DNA of 64,000 nt from Anaeramoeba flamelloides (taxonomy: Eukaryota; Metamonada; Anaeramoebidae): positions 5,291,001 through 5,355,000 of the forward strand of contig JANTQA010000036.1 in assembly GCA_027625915.1 (NCBI GenBank), given 5' to 3'. Shown in pieces: positions 35,455 through 46,999 of this stretch. The position numbers were made by a program, and so were the translations under genes. The notes under the pieces were generated by a model, which worked only from the letters and a program-made list of their open reading frames with translations, ran no database searches and had not been told where the DNA came from. The first letter of the stretch is position 1; the number at the start of each line of letters is the position of its first letter.

Positions 35455-35958
35455 AATTGTTTTTGAAATTTAAATGTTTTGGAGATTTGTGGACTTTAAA
35501 TTTAACAGTTAAGGTATAACAAGAAACTAAATTATATCTGAAATATAAAAGCGTCTTTTTAAAACAGGTAACCATCTTCTGGTGAATTTCAGAGAGGTTT
35601 GTAACTCTTATTAATACATTTTTTTAAATAAAAAAAACAGTTTTGAACGAAACAACAAGAAAATAGTCTAATAAATAAGTATCATTATTTGTGTTCTCAT
35701 ACAACAAAACGTTAAAAATAAACTTCCTCATGTATTATTATATTGTTTTTTGAAAACAAAACTTGAGACTACAACCACCTTCAACCAAAATATTTTTGAA
35801 TTAAAATAATTTTAATAATCCCAATTGACGAATCCAATTTCAAAGTTAACTTTCTGAGAAACACTTTTATTTTCAAAAAGAAAGTACCAAACAAATAGTG
35901 GGATAAGTGTTAAATTTCACTTTTAAATTTCATTTTTTCTTAAAACTAAAAAACAATT

Positions 35959-36268
35959 ATGACTAATTGTGAAAACAAATCAACATTCCCAAACAAAGAA
36001 GAAGAAAAGAAAAGTAAAACACAATTAAAGAGTGGAACCGAGACCGAGACTGACACCGAAACTGACACTGAAACTTACACTGAAAGTGATAGTGATAACG
36101 AAATCCTGGATCGAAACTTACATTTTTGTGAAATCTGTAACGGCAATGATGATATTACGAAAATTCCAAGTGTTTATTGTAAAGAATGTGATCATTATTA
36201 CTGTGAACACCATAACCAAATCATTCACTCAAGCAAAGAAAAACAAAAACATCTTCGTAAAAGAATTG
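35959..36268 (+). CDS. B-box zinc-finger protein, first exon
   Basis: The ATG at 35959 opens a frame of about 104 codons before a donor (AATTG/GTATGT at 36269); reading on gives an unconvincing Phe-rich tail to 36351. Residues 26-46 are a Thr/Glu/Asp/Ser repeat. Residues 57-98 form a B-box type zinc finger with Cys57, Cys60, Cys74, Cys77, Cys82, His85, His90 and His98 as candidate ligands. B-boxes mediate protein contacts in TRIM-like proteins; no RING is present upstream. The exon ends in phase 1. The next exon that fits in phase and frame is the macro-domain exon at 42067 (giving ..KRIGGVITIKD..), which would make a 321-residue B-box-macro protein. If that join is wrong, the rest of this gene is missing from the window and this could be a remnant. 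Confidence 0.68.
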
Positions 36269-36562
36269 GTATGTTGTTTATTTCAGATTTTTTCCTCTTT
36301 TGCTTTTTACATTTTTTATTTCTTCCATTCCCATCTACCCAACAATTATGATGGTTTAGAATTGAGGCTAACAAATAAAACATGATTTATTCACCCATCT
36401 GACAAATTCAGCAACTTGTTTTATAACCTTACTCCAACTTTATTATGCCTTTTATTGGAAACCATTAAAAAAGCAGCTTAATGGAAAACCAAAGAACATG
36501 ATATTTGTGATAGAATTACAACCATTTTCATGAAAAGTTTTTCCCTGAGGTGCAGATCCCAT

Positions 36563-36771
36563 TTTCATAGAAAGTAACGAATTAAAGATCGGGGTTCGAA
36601 ACGAATTATTGAGATACACCACAAATGATATCCTTTGATATTGTTTAAAGCTCTTACGATCTTTTGTCCACAGATCAAAATTAATTGTGTTTTTGAAAAA
36701 TGGAATTTTTTGTGGTGTATCTCAAGAATACGTTTCGAACTCCCGTCCTTAATTATTTACTTTTTATGAAA
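36563..36771. mobile_element. Inverted-repeat element, about 210 bp
   Basis: The left ATAGAAAGTAACGAATTAAA..GTTCGAAACG..GAGATACACCACAAA pairs with the right TTTGTGGTGTATCTCAAGAA..CGTTTCGAAC..TTTACTTTTTATGAAA. The arms are about 65 bp and non-coding. Confidence 0.75.
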
Positions 36772-36790
36772 CAATTTTGAAAGTATCTTA

Positions 36791-37285
36791 GTGAAAAAAA
36801 TCCCCGTACATGAAAATAATCCCCGACAAGATTTTTAATTGTGAATATTAGTAAAATTGCTGTGTAATTTCTTTTATTATCAATCAAACCCTTTTTTTTT
36901 TAAATCAAAGTTTTTAAAATTATAACTCAGTCACTTATTTGAATGATGAATAATGATATTACTCTTGCTCAAAACACCATCCAATGAATCAAAAAACCAG
37001 AATAAAAATTATCATTTTCCAAACTCTAGCAAGCCTCTATAAAACTCTATTATGTTTTCAAAAAAAGTAGATCTACTTTGGCTATCAAACAATTATTTGA
37101 GTACTCTATAGCACACCCCACTTTAATAAACTTTAGGTCGGTTTATTACTCGTTTCAGGAAAAAAATTAGCTATTTATAAAAAGGATTTGATTGATAATA
37201 AAAGAAATTACACAGCAATTTTTCCTAATATCCACAATTAAAAATCTTGTCGGGGATTATTTTCATGTACGGGGATTTTTTTCAC
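36791..37285. mobile_element. TIR element, family C, copy 3
   Basis: The best-kept tips: GTGAAAAAAATCCCCGTACA and TGTACGGGGATTTTTTTCAC, with TA on both sides. TIRs run about 90 bp through TTTTTAATTGTGAATATTAG. The interior is shared with copies at 21822 and 28712. Confidence 0.85.
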
Positions 37286-37569
37286 TAATATATTGTTATT
37301 TTGGAATTCAATTAGGTATTTAAATTTTCTACAAATTCTATTTGATAATATGTTGAAAAAATCATATATCTGAATATATTTATTGTGGGAATGAAGTAAA
37401 AGGTAACAATAATATATAAAGAGAAGAAGAGCGTGACGAGTAAATCAAAAAAAGAAAAAGAAAATGGAAACAAAGAAATAAAAAACGACGGATAAGAAGA
37501 AGAGAAAACTGAAAAAAAAAAAAAAAAAATTGAATAAAAAATAATACACAAAAGGTAATCAAATTAAGG

Positions 37570-37795
37570 ACCATTCACTGTCGTTGGGCTGTTTTGAATT
37601 TGAAAAAATAGGGGAAAATAACGAGATTTTACTCCATCTTTTCGAATTAAAAAAGTTGTTGATAGCTTTTTTTGAGTTTTCTTTTTATTTCAAAAAACAA
37701 ACAGATTTTCGTTAGGTTTTTTTGAGGTTTTCTATTTATTTGTGAAGTGTTAGATTTTCGTTAGGTTTTTTTAATTCGAAATAATCAATAAAAAT
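37570..37795 (+). repeat. CTAGGTTTT-type module (LINE 3'-end family), partial
   Basis: Contains GATTTTCGTTAGGTTTTTTT and GAGGTTTTCTATTTATTTGT followed by GAAGTGTTAGATTTTCG, as at 51580-51660. The AGTGC units and the terminal hairpin are not present. Confidence 0.6.
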
Positions 37796-37898
37796 TTTGT
37801 TTTTATAAAACATATTTTAATTCTTGGAAACAACCATTGAGTTTTTTTATTTTTTGTTTTCCTTATAAAATCTATCAATTTTCTAAACAAAAAAAATA

Positions 37899-39620
37899 AA
37901 GCTTTTGATCATAACATGTATTATCACATCAGGTATTTCCAAAAAAATGGGGCATTTTTTTTACATTTCATAAAAAATAATCTTTGTTCGTGAAAGTATT
38001 CATTAATTGACATTCCCAAATTAAGTTTCATATTAATACCGATTGAATAAATGGTTAAGGTATTTATTTTAAAATATGTTGGATAAAATATTTCCAAAAT
38101 ATGAAAAAAAAATGGAACTTTTTTTGGTAAAAACCATGTACAACCAATTTCAATAAAAAACTGGAAATATGGAAAGGTTACAAATAATTTTTTAAACAAT
38201 AAAATGTAGTTATATGTTTTTAATTCTATTTGAAAATTTCTTGAGATTAAAAAAGTTATGAAAACGGTTTTTTCAATCAAAAAGAATATAATAAACACTA
38301 ATTTTTACCCCTAAAAAATATCAGATAAAATCGAGATCAAAAATTTAATATCTTTTATTTATGTAAATACAACACTAAGAAACAAATTGAATTATTACCA
38401 AGAATCTATAAATGGTGGTTAATGATTTTGGATGTTTAAATACTTTTTTGAAGATTGGGTTTAAAAGATATATTTTAAAATAAATTCACCCCACTTTATT
38501 GGAAATAGCTTATTAGCAATAAATTCCCGATAATATTAATACCGCGATTAGTCCTACTTTATGGCGAAAAATCATAAAATCATGAAAAAATAAAAAACAG
38601 TGATAAAATAATTATCGCGATAAATTAAAAATTGCGATAAAGAAAATTATTTTTTGAAATCACCTTAAAAAAAATCTCATGATTTTTACAAAACTTTGAG
38701 ACTTTTACAACGCTTCCCCCCTTTAAAAATGCTAGAAAGGGTTTGAAAGACATAGATATTTCTATAAAGGGAATGAGATTTTTTAGTAGTGTATTTCAAA
38801 CAAATTTTTCAATTCATTTTTTTTAACAAAATCGTAAAATCTCCTTTGAATTTTATCATCAAACTAATAATCATCCACATCGAAAATGTATTTGAATATA
38901 AAATAGATGTTTTTTTTTTTTTAGAATCGAGTTATTACCTTCACAAATTTGATAAACCAAAAAGAAGAAAGTGCAATTTTCCTTCTTATTGGTGATCGAT
39001 CAAAACATAACCCTTTAAACTCCGGTTTTTTTTTCTGTACAACAAGAATTTCTGAAAAAAAAGAAAAAGAAGACAACAATTGTATGTAAAAAACCTTAAT
39101 AATTGGTGATCATCTGGCAAGGATGTGGTGAAAGCTTTTGAAAAGCTATTCAACTCCTTTTAGCTTTCTGAGAATATTGAAAATGATTTAACCCAAGAAC
39201 ACATTCTTTAAAGAAAGCACCAAGGGTTGGTTGTTTTAGAAGCCTTTTTATTCGACACAATTTCAAGCACACGATTAACTGAGATAATATTTATTTCTCT
39301 TTATTATTACATTTATTGATCTTTAAGGATCGATAGGTTTTTCAACCAAATTTAAACGAAAATACAATAAAACTCTTTTATCTGATCCTTGATTGAATCA
39401 AGTATCTTTTTTGTTTTTTAAAAGACTAACTTTTTTTAACATAATCTATTTTTTGATCTAACAAGATTTTTCTTTGTAAAAATATTACTGGATTAACCCG
39501 AAAACCCATCAACTATTATATCGCGATTTAATTTAATCACGATATTTTGACAATTATCACGATTTTTAGATAATTATTGTGTTTTTATAGAATATTGCGA
39601 TTTATAATAAACTCCATTTC
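37899..39620. mobile_element. Family H element, copy 1, interrupted and lacking its right tip
   Basis: The left end GCTTTTGATCATAACATGTA is separated from the rest by a family-B insertion (37931-38512). The remainder runs parallel to copy 2 (39689-40886) over about 1.1 kb: GGTGATCGATCAAA, AATAATTGGTGATCATCTGG, CCCAAGAACACATTCTTTAA, CCCATCAACTATTATATCGC. The copy ends without the CATCAAAACCTC tip. Confidence 0.75.
37931..38512. mobile_element. TIR element, family B, copy 1 (inserted in family H)
   Basis: Ends AGGTATTTCCAAAAAAATGG and CCCACTTTATTGGAAATAGC. A co-linear copy lies at 45303-45886, sharing TTTACATTTCATAAAAAATA, TGTACAACCAATTTCAATAA and ATCTATAAATGGTGGTTAAT. Being inside family H copy 1, it is the younger of the two. 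Non-coding. Confidence 0.82.
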
Positions 39621-39688
39621 AAAATCATTGTCTAAATAAAAATCAAATTTTGAAAATAAATATTTTGATAAATTTAAGTTATATATTA

Positions 39689-40886
39689 GAGGTTTTGATG
39701 ATAACATATATTATCCTGATATTAACAATAAAATCGCAATAGTATTAAAAAAATCGCGATTAGTCCAACTTTATCGCGAAAAATCATAAAATCGCGATAA
39801 ACAACATTATCGCGATATTCATATTATCACGAAAAAATGAAAAATTATTTTTTTGAAATCATCTTAAAAACAATCTCTTGACTTTTAAAAAGCCTTGAGA
39901 CTTTGACAACACTTTTCACCTTTAATAAATGTTTGAAAGTGTTAGTAAGAGTTGTGAACTGTCTTCAAGTGTTTGAAAGTTTTGAAATACAGAAAACTTT
40001 AGTAAAGGGAATGAGTTTGGTTTGTAGAAAAAAATTTTATTCTTTTCATTTTTTTTTTTAACAAAATATAAAATCTCAAACAAATTTTATGATCAAACTA
40101 ATAATTACCCATTTCAACAATACACTTGAATATAAAGATCGATGTGTTTTCTTAAAATGGAGTTGTTACCTTCACCATTTGTAAATAACCAAAAAGAATA
40201 AAGAATAATTTTCATTCTTTTTGGTGATCGATCAAACAAAAACCACTAAAGCTCTAATTGTGTTTTCTGTCCAAAACAAAGATTCTCAAAGAAGAAAAAG
40301 AAGAAGAAGACAAGTATTGTATAAAAAATCTTAATAATTGGTGATCATCTGGCAAGGATTTTGTGAAATCTTTTGAAGAGTTATCCAACTCCTTTTAGCT
40401 TGCTGAGAAAAAATGAAAATATTGTAACCCAAGAACACATTCTTTAAAGAACAGATAAAGGGTTGGTTGTCTTAGAAGGTCTTTTATTCAACTCAATTTA
40501 CAACACCACGATTAACTGAAAAAATATTTATTTTTCTTTAGTTCTTATTGTTGTTGATCTTAAAGGATCGATAGGTTTGTCAACCAAACAAAATGAAAAC
40601 ACAATAAAACTCTTTGATCTGATCCTTGATTGGATCAAGTATCTTTTTTGTTGTTTTTTCAAAGAATAACTTTTTTTCACCTAATCTATTTTTTGATCAA
40701 AAAAAATTTTTTTTTAAAAATATTTCTCAATTAACCCAAAAACCCATCAACTATTATATCGCGATTACTTTTTAATCGCGATATTTTGGTATTTATTACG
40801 ATTTTATAATAATTATCGCGATTTTATAGAATATCGCGATTTTTGTAACTTTATCGTGAATTATAGCATGTTATCATCAAAACCTC
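39689..40886. mobile_element. Family H element, copy 2, both tips present
   Basis: A 1.2 kb element with TIR tips GAGGTTTTGATGATAACAT and ATGTTATCATCAAAACCTC, and TA at both borders. Inside each end is an array of TCGCGA-containing words (ATCGCGATTA, ATCGCGAAAA, ATCGCGATAA, ATCGCGATAT) that covers about 150 bp. The middle is unique AT-rich sequence with no open frame. Subterminal motif arrays are known binding sites for transposases in several DNA-transposon groups; which group this is cannot be told. Confidence 0.83.
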
Positions 40887-41009
40887 TATTATAATAAAAA
40901 TATTAATATTTTAATATTCAGTTCTATATACTCGAAATATTTTTTTTTCTTCTAAAAATAAAATATAAAAAATAAAATAAAATTGAACCATTTATTATGA
41001 AATTTAGTT

Positions 41010-41125
41010 TATTATCGTGATATTATTGATTAGCACTATTTTCTACAAAATATCGTGATAATATTAAAAATAATTGCAATTTTCGAAACTTTATTGCGAA
41101 TTAACAAATATATCGTCAAATCCTC
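41010..41125. mobile_element. Family H right-end fragment
   Basis: Repeats the terminal part of family H: TATCGTGATATTATTGATTA, ATTGCAATTTTCGAAACTTT, ATATCGTCAAATCCTC. Only about 115 bp remain. Confidence 0.65.
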
Positions 41126-42066
41126 TAATATTAAAAAAAGGAAAAAAAAATTAAAAAAAAAACATAGGTGCTCTAAGTCATTTTTACGACACTCTCCTAA
41201 GGGAAGAGACAGGTTCCAATAAAAATTTTACGAGTAAATAAATATAAAAATGAAATACATAAATCTATCAATATTTGATAATTTCTTTTTCAGTTTCATC
41301 CCGTAAATATTTTTGACTTGGTCCATAGAATACAATTTAACGTCTGTGTCAACTGTAAGATTTGAAATTGAACTAAATTCATCAAAAAAAAAAAAAAAAA
41401 AATGATAATTGAATTTTCACTTTTTTACAATAAAAAACTTTTAAGGAATAAGTATTTTTTTTTCTCAAAAAAAAAGTATAAAAACTCCAATTAAAAAATG
41501 TTTATTCAAAAAGGAATTAATTGTTTAAAAACATATAAATTGATACTGTTTTGAATAACAAGCCATTTTAAAAAAGCAATTACTTTTTTTTTTATGAGAT
41601 TGCAGAAATTAAAACTTTTTTAAAATTTTTCTTTTTTTAAAAAGGGGGTTCTTTTCTTCAAACCCAAACCTTTACCCCATATTTAAAGTCTTTGTCCTCG
41701 CTTTTTTAAAACTGAAAACTCTCAAAAAGTTTTAATTCTGGCAAATTCTTCGACTTTATTAAAATGAAAAAACTTGAATAAAAGTTTTAATTGTGAAAAA
41801 TATTTACACTTTCAAATATGAAACGTTCTATAAGTTTTAAAAAAGTTCACACATTTTAAAAAAAGAAAAATTTTAAAAAGTTTTAATTTCTGCAATCTCA
41901 AAAAAAAAAAAAAAAAAAAATTCAGCACACTTTTAAAACAACTGTATAATAAAATATTATTATTATACACATGAATTTCAAATATATTTCTAATAAATAA
42001 ATATAATATATTCACATAATAAATATATCTACTTTTGAATAAAATAAAATTTGATAACTTACAAAG

Positions 42067-42843
42067 GTGGAGTAATTACAATTAAAGATATCATTAGATT
42101 CCATGCATATGCGAATATTTTTTTAAAAAAATTTTATCCAGAATATTTTAAGGAGGAAGAGAAAAACACATTTAAAACTATCTATAAAGTCAACAACTTG
42201 ATAAACAAAAAAGTTGCACTTTTAATGGGTAATTCAGCATCTTTAGCGATTGATGCTGTCCAAAATTCTGCAAACATAGGTCTCTTGCATGTAATTTTTA
42301 ATACCCTTTTTCTTTATTATTATTTTTTTTTATTACTGATCATTATAAATACATCATCCCAAAATTTTAATTAAATTTAACATTTTAAAAAAAATAAACA
42401 AATAAAATTAGGGTGGAGGGGGTATCAATTCATTGATCCATAAAGTGGGGGGAATTAAATTAACCCAAGAATGTAAAAAGCTTTCTCCAGTACAATCAGG
42501 CAACACAGTCCTAACAAAGGCATACAATTTACCATCGAAATATGTTTTACATACCGTGGGGCCCTCAAATAAACACCCTGACTTGCTAAGAAAAGCATAC
42601 AAATCATTATTCCAAATTGTTAAGGAAAAAGACGATATTTCAACTGTGGGGTTATGCGCAGTTGCAGTCGGGACATATGGATTTCCCATTGATCTAGCTA
42701 CCAATATCGCACTTGAAATTACGCGTGATTGGCTGGAAAAGAATTCTGATTCAATTGAATTAATTACCTTTGTTGTTAATGATAAAAGGGTATTCGATTG
42801 TTATCAAGAATTAATGATAAAACTGTATTTCCCCGTAAAATGA
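42067..42843 (+). CDS. Macro-domain protein (2 exons; N-terminus probably from an upstream exon)
   Basis: Exons 42067-42290 and 42412-42843 flank a 121-bp intron (GTAATTTTT..AAATTAG) and join in phase 0 at LLH/GGGGINS. The spliced sequence carries the macro-domain landmarks ALLMGNSASLAIDAVQNSAN (for GDIT..DAIVNAAN), LLHGGGGINSLIHKVGG, LPSKYVLHTVGP and VAVGTYGFP. Macro domains bind ADP-ribose; some remove it from proteins. The Asp that follows GGGGV in MacroD-type hydrolases is Asn here (residue 184 if joined to the B-box exon), so binding rather than hydrolysis is more likely (inference). There is no Met before ALLMGN and a stop lies just upstream of 42048, so an upstream exon is needed; ACAAAG/GT at 42066 is the likely acceptor. 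The B-box exon at 35959 fits in phase. Confidence 0.85.
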
Positions 42844-42893
42844 TTTGGAAGAACCATACAAAATATATTTATCTATTTCTGTTTTTATAAATC

Positions 42894-42924
<31 letters not shown>

Positions 42925-45302
42925 GTATTTATTTATTTTCAATTAATTCCTAAAAAATAAAAATAAAAAATCCTATTTTGGATATATGTATTTAAATAAT
43001 ATTTTAATATTTTAATTTCATTTTATATAATTTTTTAATTCTTTTTTTTGAGTTTATCTGATTTTATATAATTATAATATTTTTATTTAATTTCTAATAA
43101 TAAGGTATTTCAAAAAAAGAGTGGCATTTTATTATTAATCAATAAATTTTTTTGAGTTTGCTTTTTTTTTCCCCTTGAAAAAAGAATTTATTTTTTTTTT
43201 TTAGCTTTTTTTTTTTTTAAATTAAAAAGTAGAGAATTAGTAAAATAACCAGGTTTGTGATTGTAAATTAATATGCGTGTGTATAAAAGAAGAAAAATAG
43301 TGATCACAATTTTAGTTACTTCTTATATGTAGCTACCTTTTACTATTCTTACTTTTTAGTGGAGTATGCAACAATGACTTGTATAGGGAATTAATTTTTG
43401 ACCAATAAGGAATCATCAAAAACAAGTGATATAATGAGGTTATTGTGAAATTTTTGATGATTTTAAGATGAAAGAAAACCTTCAACACTCAGTTTAAAAA
43501 ATTAAACATGTTAAAAAATCAAGGTCAAAATTTTAATTATTATTTGTTTTGATCTAATTTATTACTTGTTTTTCTTAATCTTACTTATATTTATTTTATT
43601 ATTATATTTATTTCTTTTTTAGAATAGTATAGTTATGAATTATTATTTTAACTGAGTTATAATTGAAATAAAAAAGTCTAAAATCAGATATATTTATTAA
43701 GGAAAATATTTAAACAACTTTGTTTCTATAAAAAGGGGTATCCAAAAAAAAACATTATTTTAAAATATCGATTATTTTTTATAATTGAACAACAAAGAAA
43801 GATTAAGTTATAATAAATAAGTAGAAAAACCCAAATCAGGGAATAGATGATATCAATCTGAAGTAAAATTAAAAATTTAAATATTTTCATCAAAATTGAA
43901 AAACTTAAATTCTTAGGTCCATATAGAAAAAAAAACACCTTTTTGTTTTTTGATTTGAAATTGAAGATCAAATAAAATCCCAATAGAAATAAATGTCATT
44001 TTTATACAATTATTTTCACTATTTTAATGACAACCTAATACTATTTTTTACTTCTGGCTTTTAGATCTTGTAATAAAAAAAAATTATAAATTGATTAGGT
44101 GAAAAAAAATGAAAAAATGTGAAAAAATGATTTCAACTTTGAAATTTCCAAAATAAAAATTTGCTTCTAATATTCATTCAAACCCTTTCAACGTATATAA
44201 CTCGTTCACATCAACTGGGTAACTTTGTCTGGTAAATGTTTTAATTTTTTTTTTATCGCACCTCCTAATTAACAATAAAAAAAAAGCTGGGAATTGTTTT
44301 TTCATTTTCATAGAAATTTATTTTTGATCATGATTCTATTCATAAATTTATTATATCAAAATCAAGTGAAATAGTAATACTAATTAAATCAACATCTATT
44401 GTATATATTTCAAAATACCTTATTAAAATAATACTAAAAAATCAAAAAGAAAAAATTAAAAATAATTTTAAATAAGTAAAAAAAAATAAGAAATTAGTAG
44501 ATAAAGAAGTTTGATATAGGATAATTTATTTTGGATTCAAATATCTTCTCATCAAATATTGATTTTTAAATCCAAAAATGAAAGAAAAAGCTTCAAAAAT
44601 AAATTTTAATTAAATTTTAATTTGCTAATCTACTCAATAATTAAAGTTATTTTATTAAAAAGAAAGAACAGTCTGTTTTTTTCTTAGAATTTGGTATTTT
44701 CAGAGTTAAAATTTACTAAAATTTTATATTTTTTACTATAATTTTACACAATGAAAAAAAAAAGCGAATTTGATAACCTGTGTTCAATGGAAGATATTTC
44801 CGATGAATTTATTACTAATTCCTAAAAAAAGAAATGAGAAAAATATCTTTTAGATTTAAAAAAAAACAAGAAGAATTCTACAAATAGCTCTTACATTCAA
44901 AGTTCTAGAAACTATTTGAAATTATTTTTTTTTTGAATTTTTTTGATTTTTTGGACAATCATAATATAGTAAATATAAAACTAAATATAAATTATTTCGA
45001 AAAAATTACTAAAAATATTTTTTATTAAAAAGTAGTGTTCTAAACTAATTTTTAAAATAATAATTATATTGATTAATTTGATTTAAGAGGCTTATAATTC
45101 CTTTTTTCTTTTGTAAAAAATTAAACAAAAAGTATTTTTAAACTTATAAAAGATGAATTTATTATTTATTCAGTAAAAATTCAAAATTATCAAGTCATTA
45201 ATACAGAGAAATAATATGCTTTTATTAATTCTCTGAATATATTTTGATCGTAATTGAGCCTTAAAATGGGTGAATTACTTTCGGTTTTATACATATACAT
45301 AT

Positions 45303-45886
45303 AAGGTATTTCCAAAAAAGTGGGATATTTTTTTTTACATTTCATAAAAAATAATCTTTTTTAGTAATGGTAATCATTAATCAACTATACCAAATTAAGT
45401 ATAATATTTAAACCAATTGAACAGACCACTTATGTATTTAATTCAAAACATGTTAGTTGAAATATCCCCAAAAAATGAAAAAAAAAATAGCACTTTTTTT
45501 GGGTAAAGCAATGTACAACCAATTTCAATAAATAACCGGAAATATGGAAAGGGAACAAATGATTTTTTAAACAAGAATACGCAGTTATATGTTTTTAATT
45601 ATATTGTAAATTTTTTTGAGATTATACAAGTTATGAAAATGATTTTTTCGATCAAAAACAAAATAATAAACACCAATTTTCACCATAAAAAAATATCAGA
45701 TAAAATCGAGATCAAAAATTTTAATATATTTTATTTCTGCAATACAATACTATGAAACAAATTGAATTATTATCAAGAATCTATAAATGGTGGTTAATGA
45801 TTTTCTATAATTAAATCCTTTTTTGAAGAATGTATTACATAAATATATTGTAAAATAAATTTGCCCCACTTTCTTGGAAATAGCTT
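45303..45886. mobile_element. TIR element, family B, copy 2
   Basis: Ends AGGTATTTCCAAAAAAGTGG and CCCCACTTTCTTGGAAATAG, a 20-bp TIR that pairs well, flanked by TA-rich sequence. It is co-linear with 37931-38512 throughout and non-coding. Confidence 0.82.
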
Positions 45887-45974
45887 ATATATAGACTATT
45901 AATTATCTCAAAAAAAAATGAGAATTTTGAATAAAAAAAAATTATTGTGGATTTTCTACTCAAAAATCAATTCA

Positions 45975-46492
45975 AAAAATTTGGACACAGTTTGAAACAG
46001 TTAAAAAAGAAAAGTAATACTACATTTTACATAATAATTTGGAAGTAACTTTGATTTTACAAACTATTTCATTTTTTGTCTTCACTCTTTTATTTTCATT
46101 TCCTTTTTTCAAGTTATATAATCGGTTTTATTTGATCTGGAATTTTTTTTCTATGGTTGAGAGATGGATAATATTGGATTTATTTAATGGAAAATTCAAC
46201 ATAAAATTACTTGATGATATATAATCATTTTATCACTCAATAAATATTGTAAAACTTCAACAAATTTAAAAATAATTTTTTTATTCAGCTCGTTTCATTA
46301 TTTTGGACAAACCAATATTGATTTTTTCCTTTTATATTTTTTTCTTATATTTGAATAAAAGTGATTACTTGTAAAAACATTAATACTTTGTAACTTAAAT
46401 GTGGTATAATATTATGTTTAGAAAAATATAATAATTATTTTTTTTTTACCTATTTTTGATTTTAGGTATGTATCCAGATTTTTAGAATTGGA
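45975..46492. mobile_element. Dispersed element, family D, copy 2
   Basis: Left tip AAAATTTGGACACAGTTTGA, then ACAAACTATTTCATTTTTTG, TTCAGCTCGTTTCATTATTT and TTTAGGTATGTATCCAGATT at the right. Co-linear with 19755-20275. The frame at 46039-46224 differs from that in copy 1. Confidence 0.6.
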
Positions 46493-46999
46493 TTTATATC
46501 TATAATTATAATTACCTTCACATTATAATATGAATGATACTCTGAATTATTCGAACATTACAAGATCTCAGAAAAAAATGAATAATGATAAATTTCTTTT
46601 CTTATTGAATAGATATATATATTTTGGATTTTTTTCAATATTTAACTTACTAACTTCCCAATTGCTCACATTTAATAATTTTTTATTCTTTCAAAAATTT
46701 CAATTTATTTTAATCTTATTTTATAAAATATCAAAGAATCAAAAATAAGGATTTAAAATATTTATTGAATGAGAAACAAAAAAGAAAGACTTGCAAAGTG
46801 AATTTGTTGTTTTTTTAAAAAAAAAAAAAAAAAAAAATATTAATAATTGAGAATAAATAATCAATTAGATATCCAAATGAAGTTTCACTAATTTAAGGAA
46901 ATGTTATAATAGAGATTCATAAATAAAAAAAAATAGAAATCCAAAAGAAAAATTATATCAAGTAAATCAAAATAAAAATGATCTTTGGTTCAAATAATA

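Larger units (their letters stand above)
32989..35958. other. Intergenic region with three transposable elements
   Basis: No gene. It holds family N copy 2 (33424-34108), a long-TIR element with a central (TTTA)n tract (34146-34656) and a TIR element of the CTGTTGTGGAAAA type (35036-35454). The 450 bp before the B-box exon is AT-rich with no recognisable motif. Confidence 0.7.
36269..42066 (+). other. Possible 5.8 kb intron, or spacer, between the B-box and macro exons
   Basis: Starts GTATGT and ends ACAAAG. It contains, in order, an inverted-repeat element (36563), family C copy 3 (36791), a LINE-type 3' module (37570), a family-H element interrupted by family B (37899), a full family-H element (39689) and a family-H end fragment (41010). 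The 41130-42050 stretch is AT-rich with nothing I can support, apart from a GC-richer patch at 41165-41217 of unknown nature. Confidence 0.5.
42844..46999. other. Gene-free AT-rich region between macro and ankyrin-BTB genes
   Basis: The convergent gap between a plus-strand and a minus-strand gene. It holds a short family-B-like end (43103-43160), family B copy 2 (45303) and family D copy 2 (45975). Poly-A/T tracts are long just after the macro stop (42895-42917). Open frames here are low-complexity; nothing else supported. Confidence 0.7.

Noticed and set aside
41165-41217. GC-richer patch possibly an RNA gene
   Set aside because: No cloverleaf, no snRNA signature, single occurrence.
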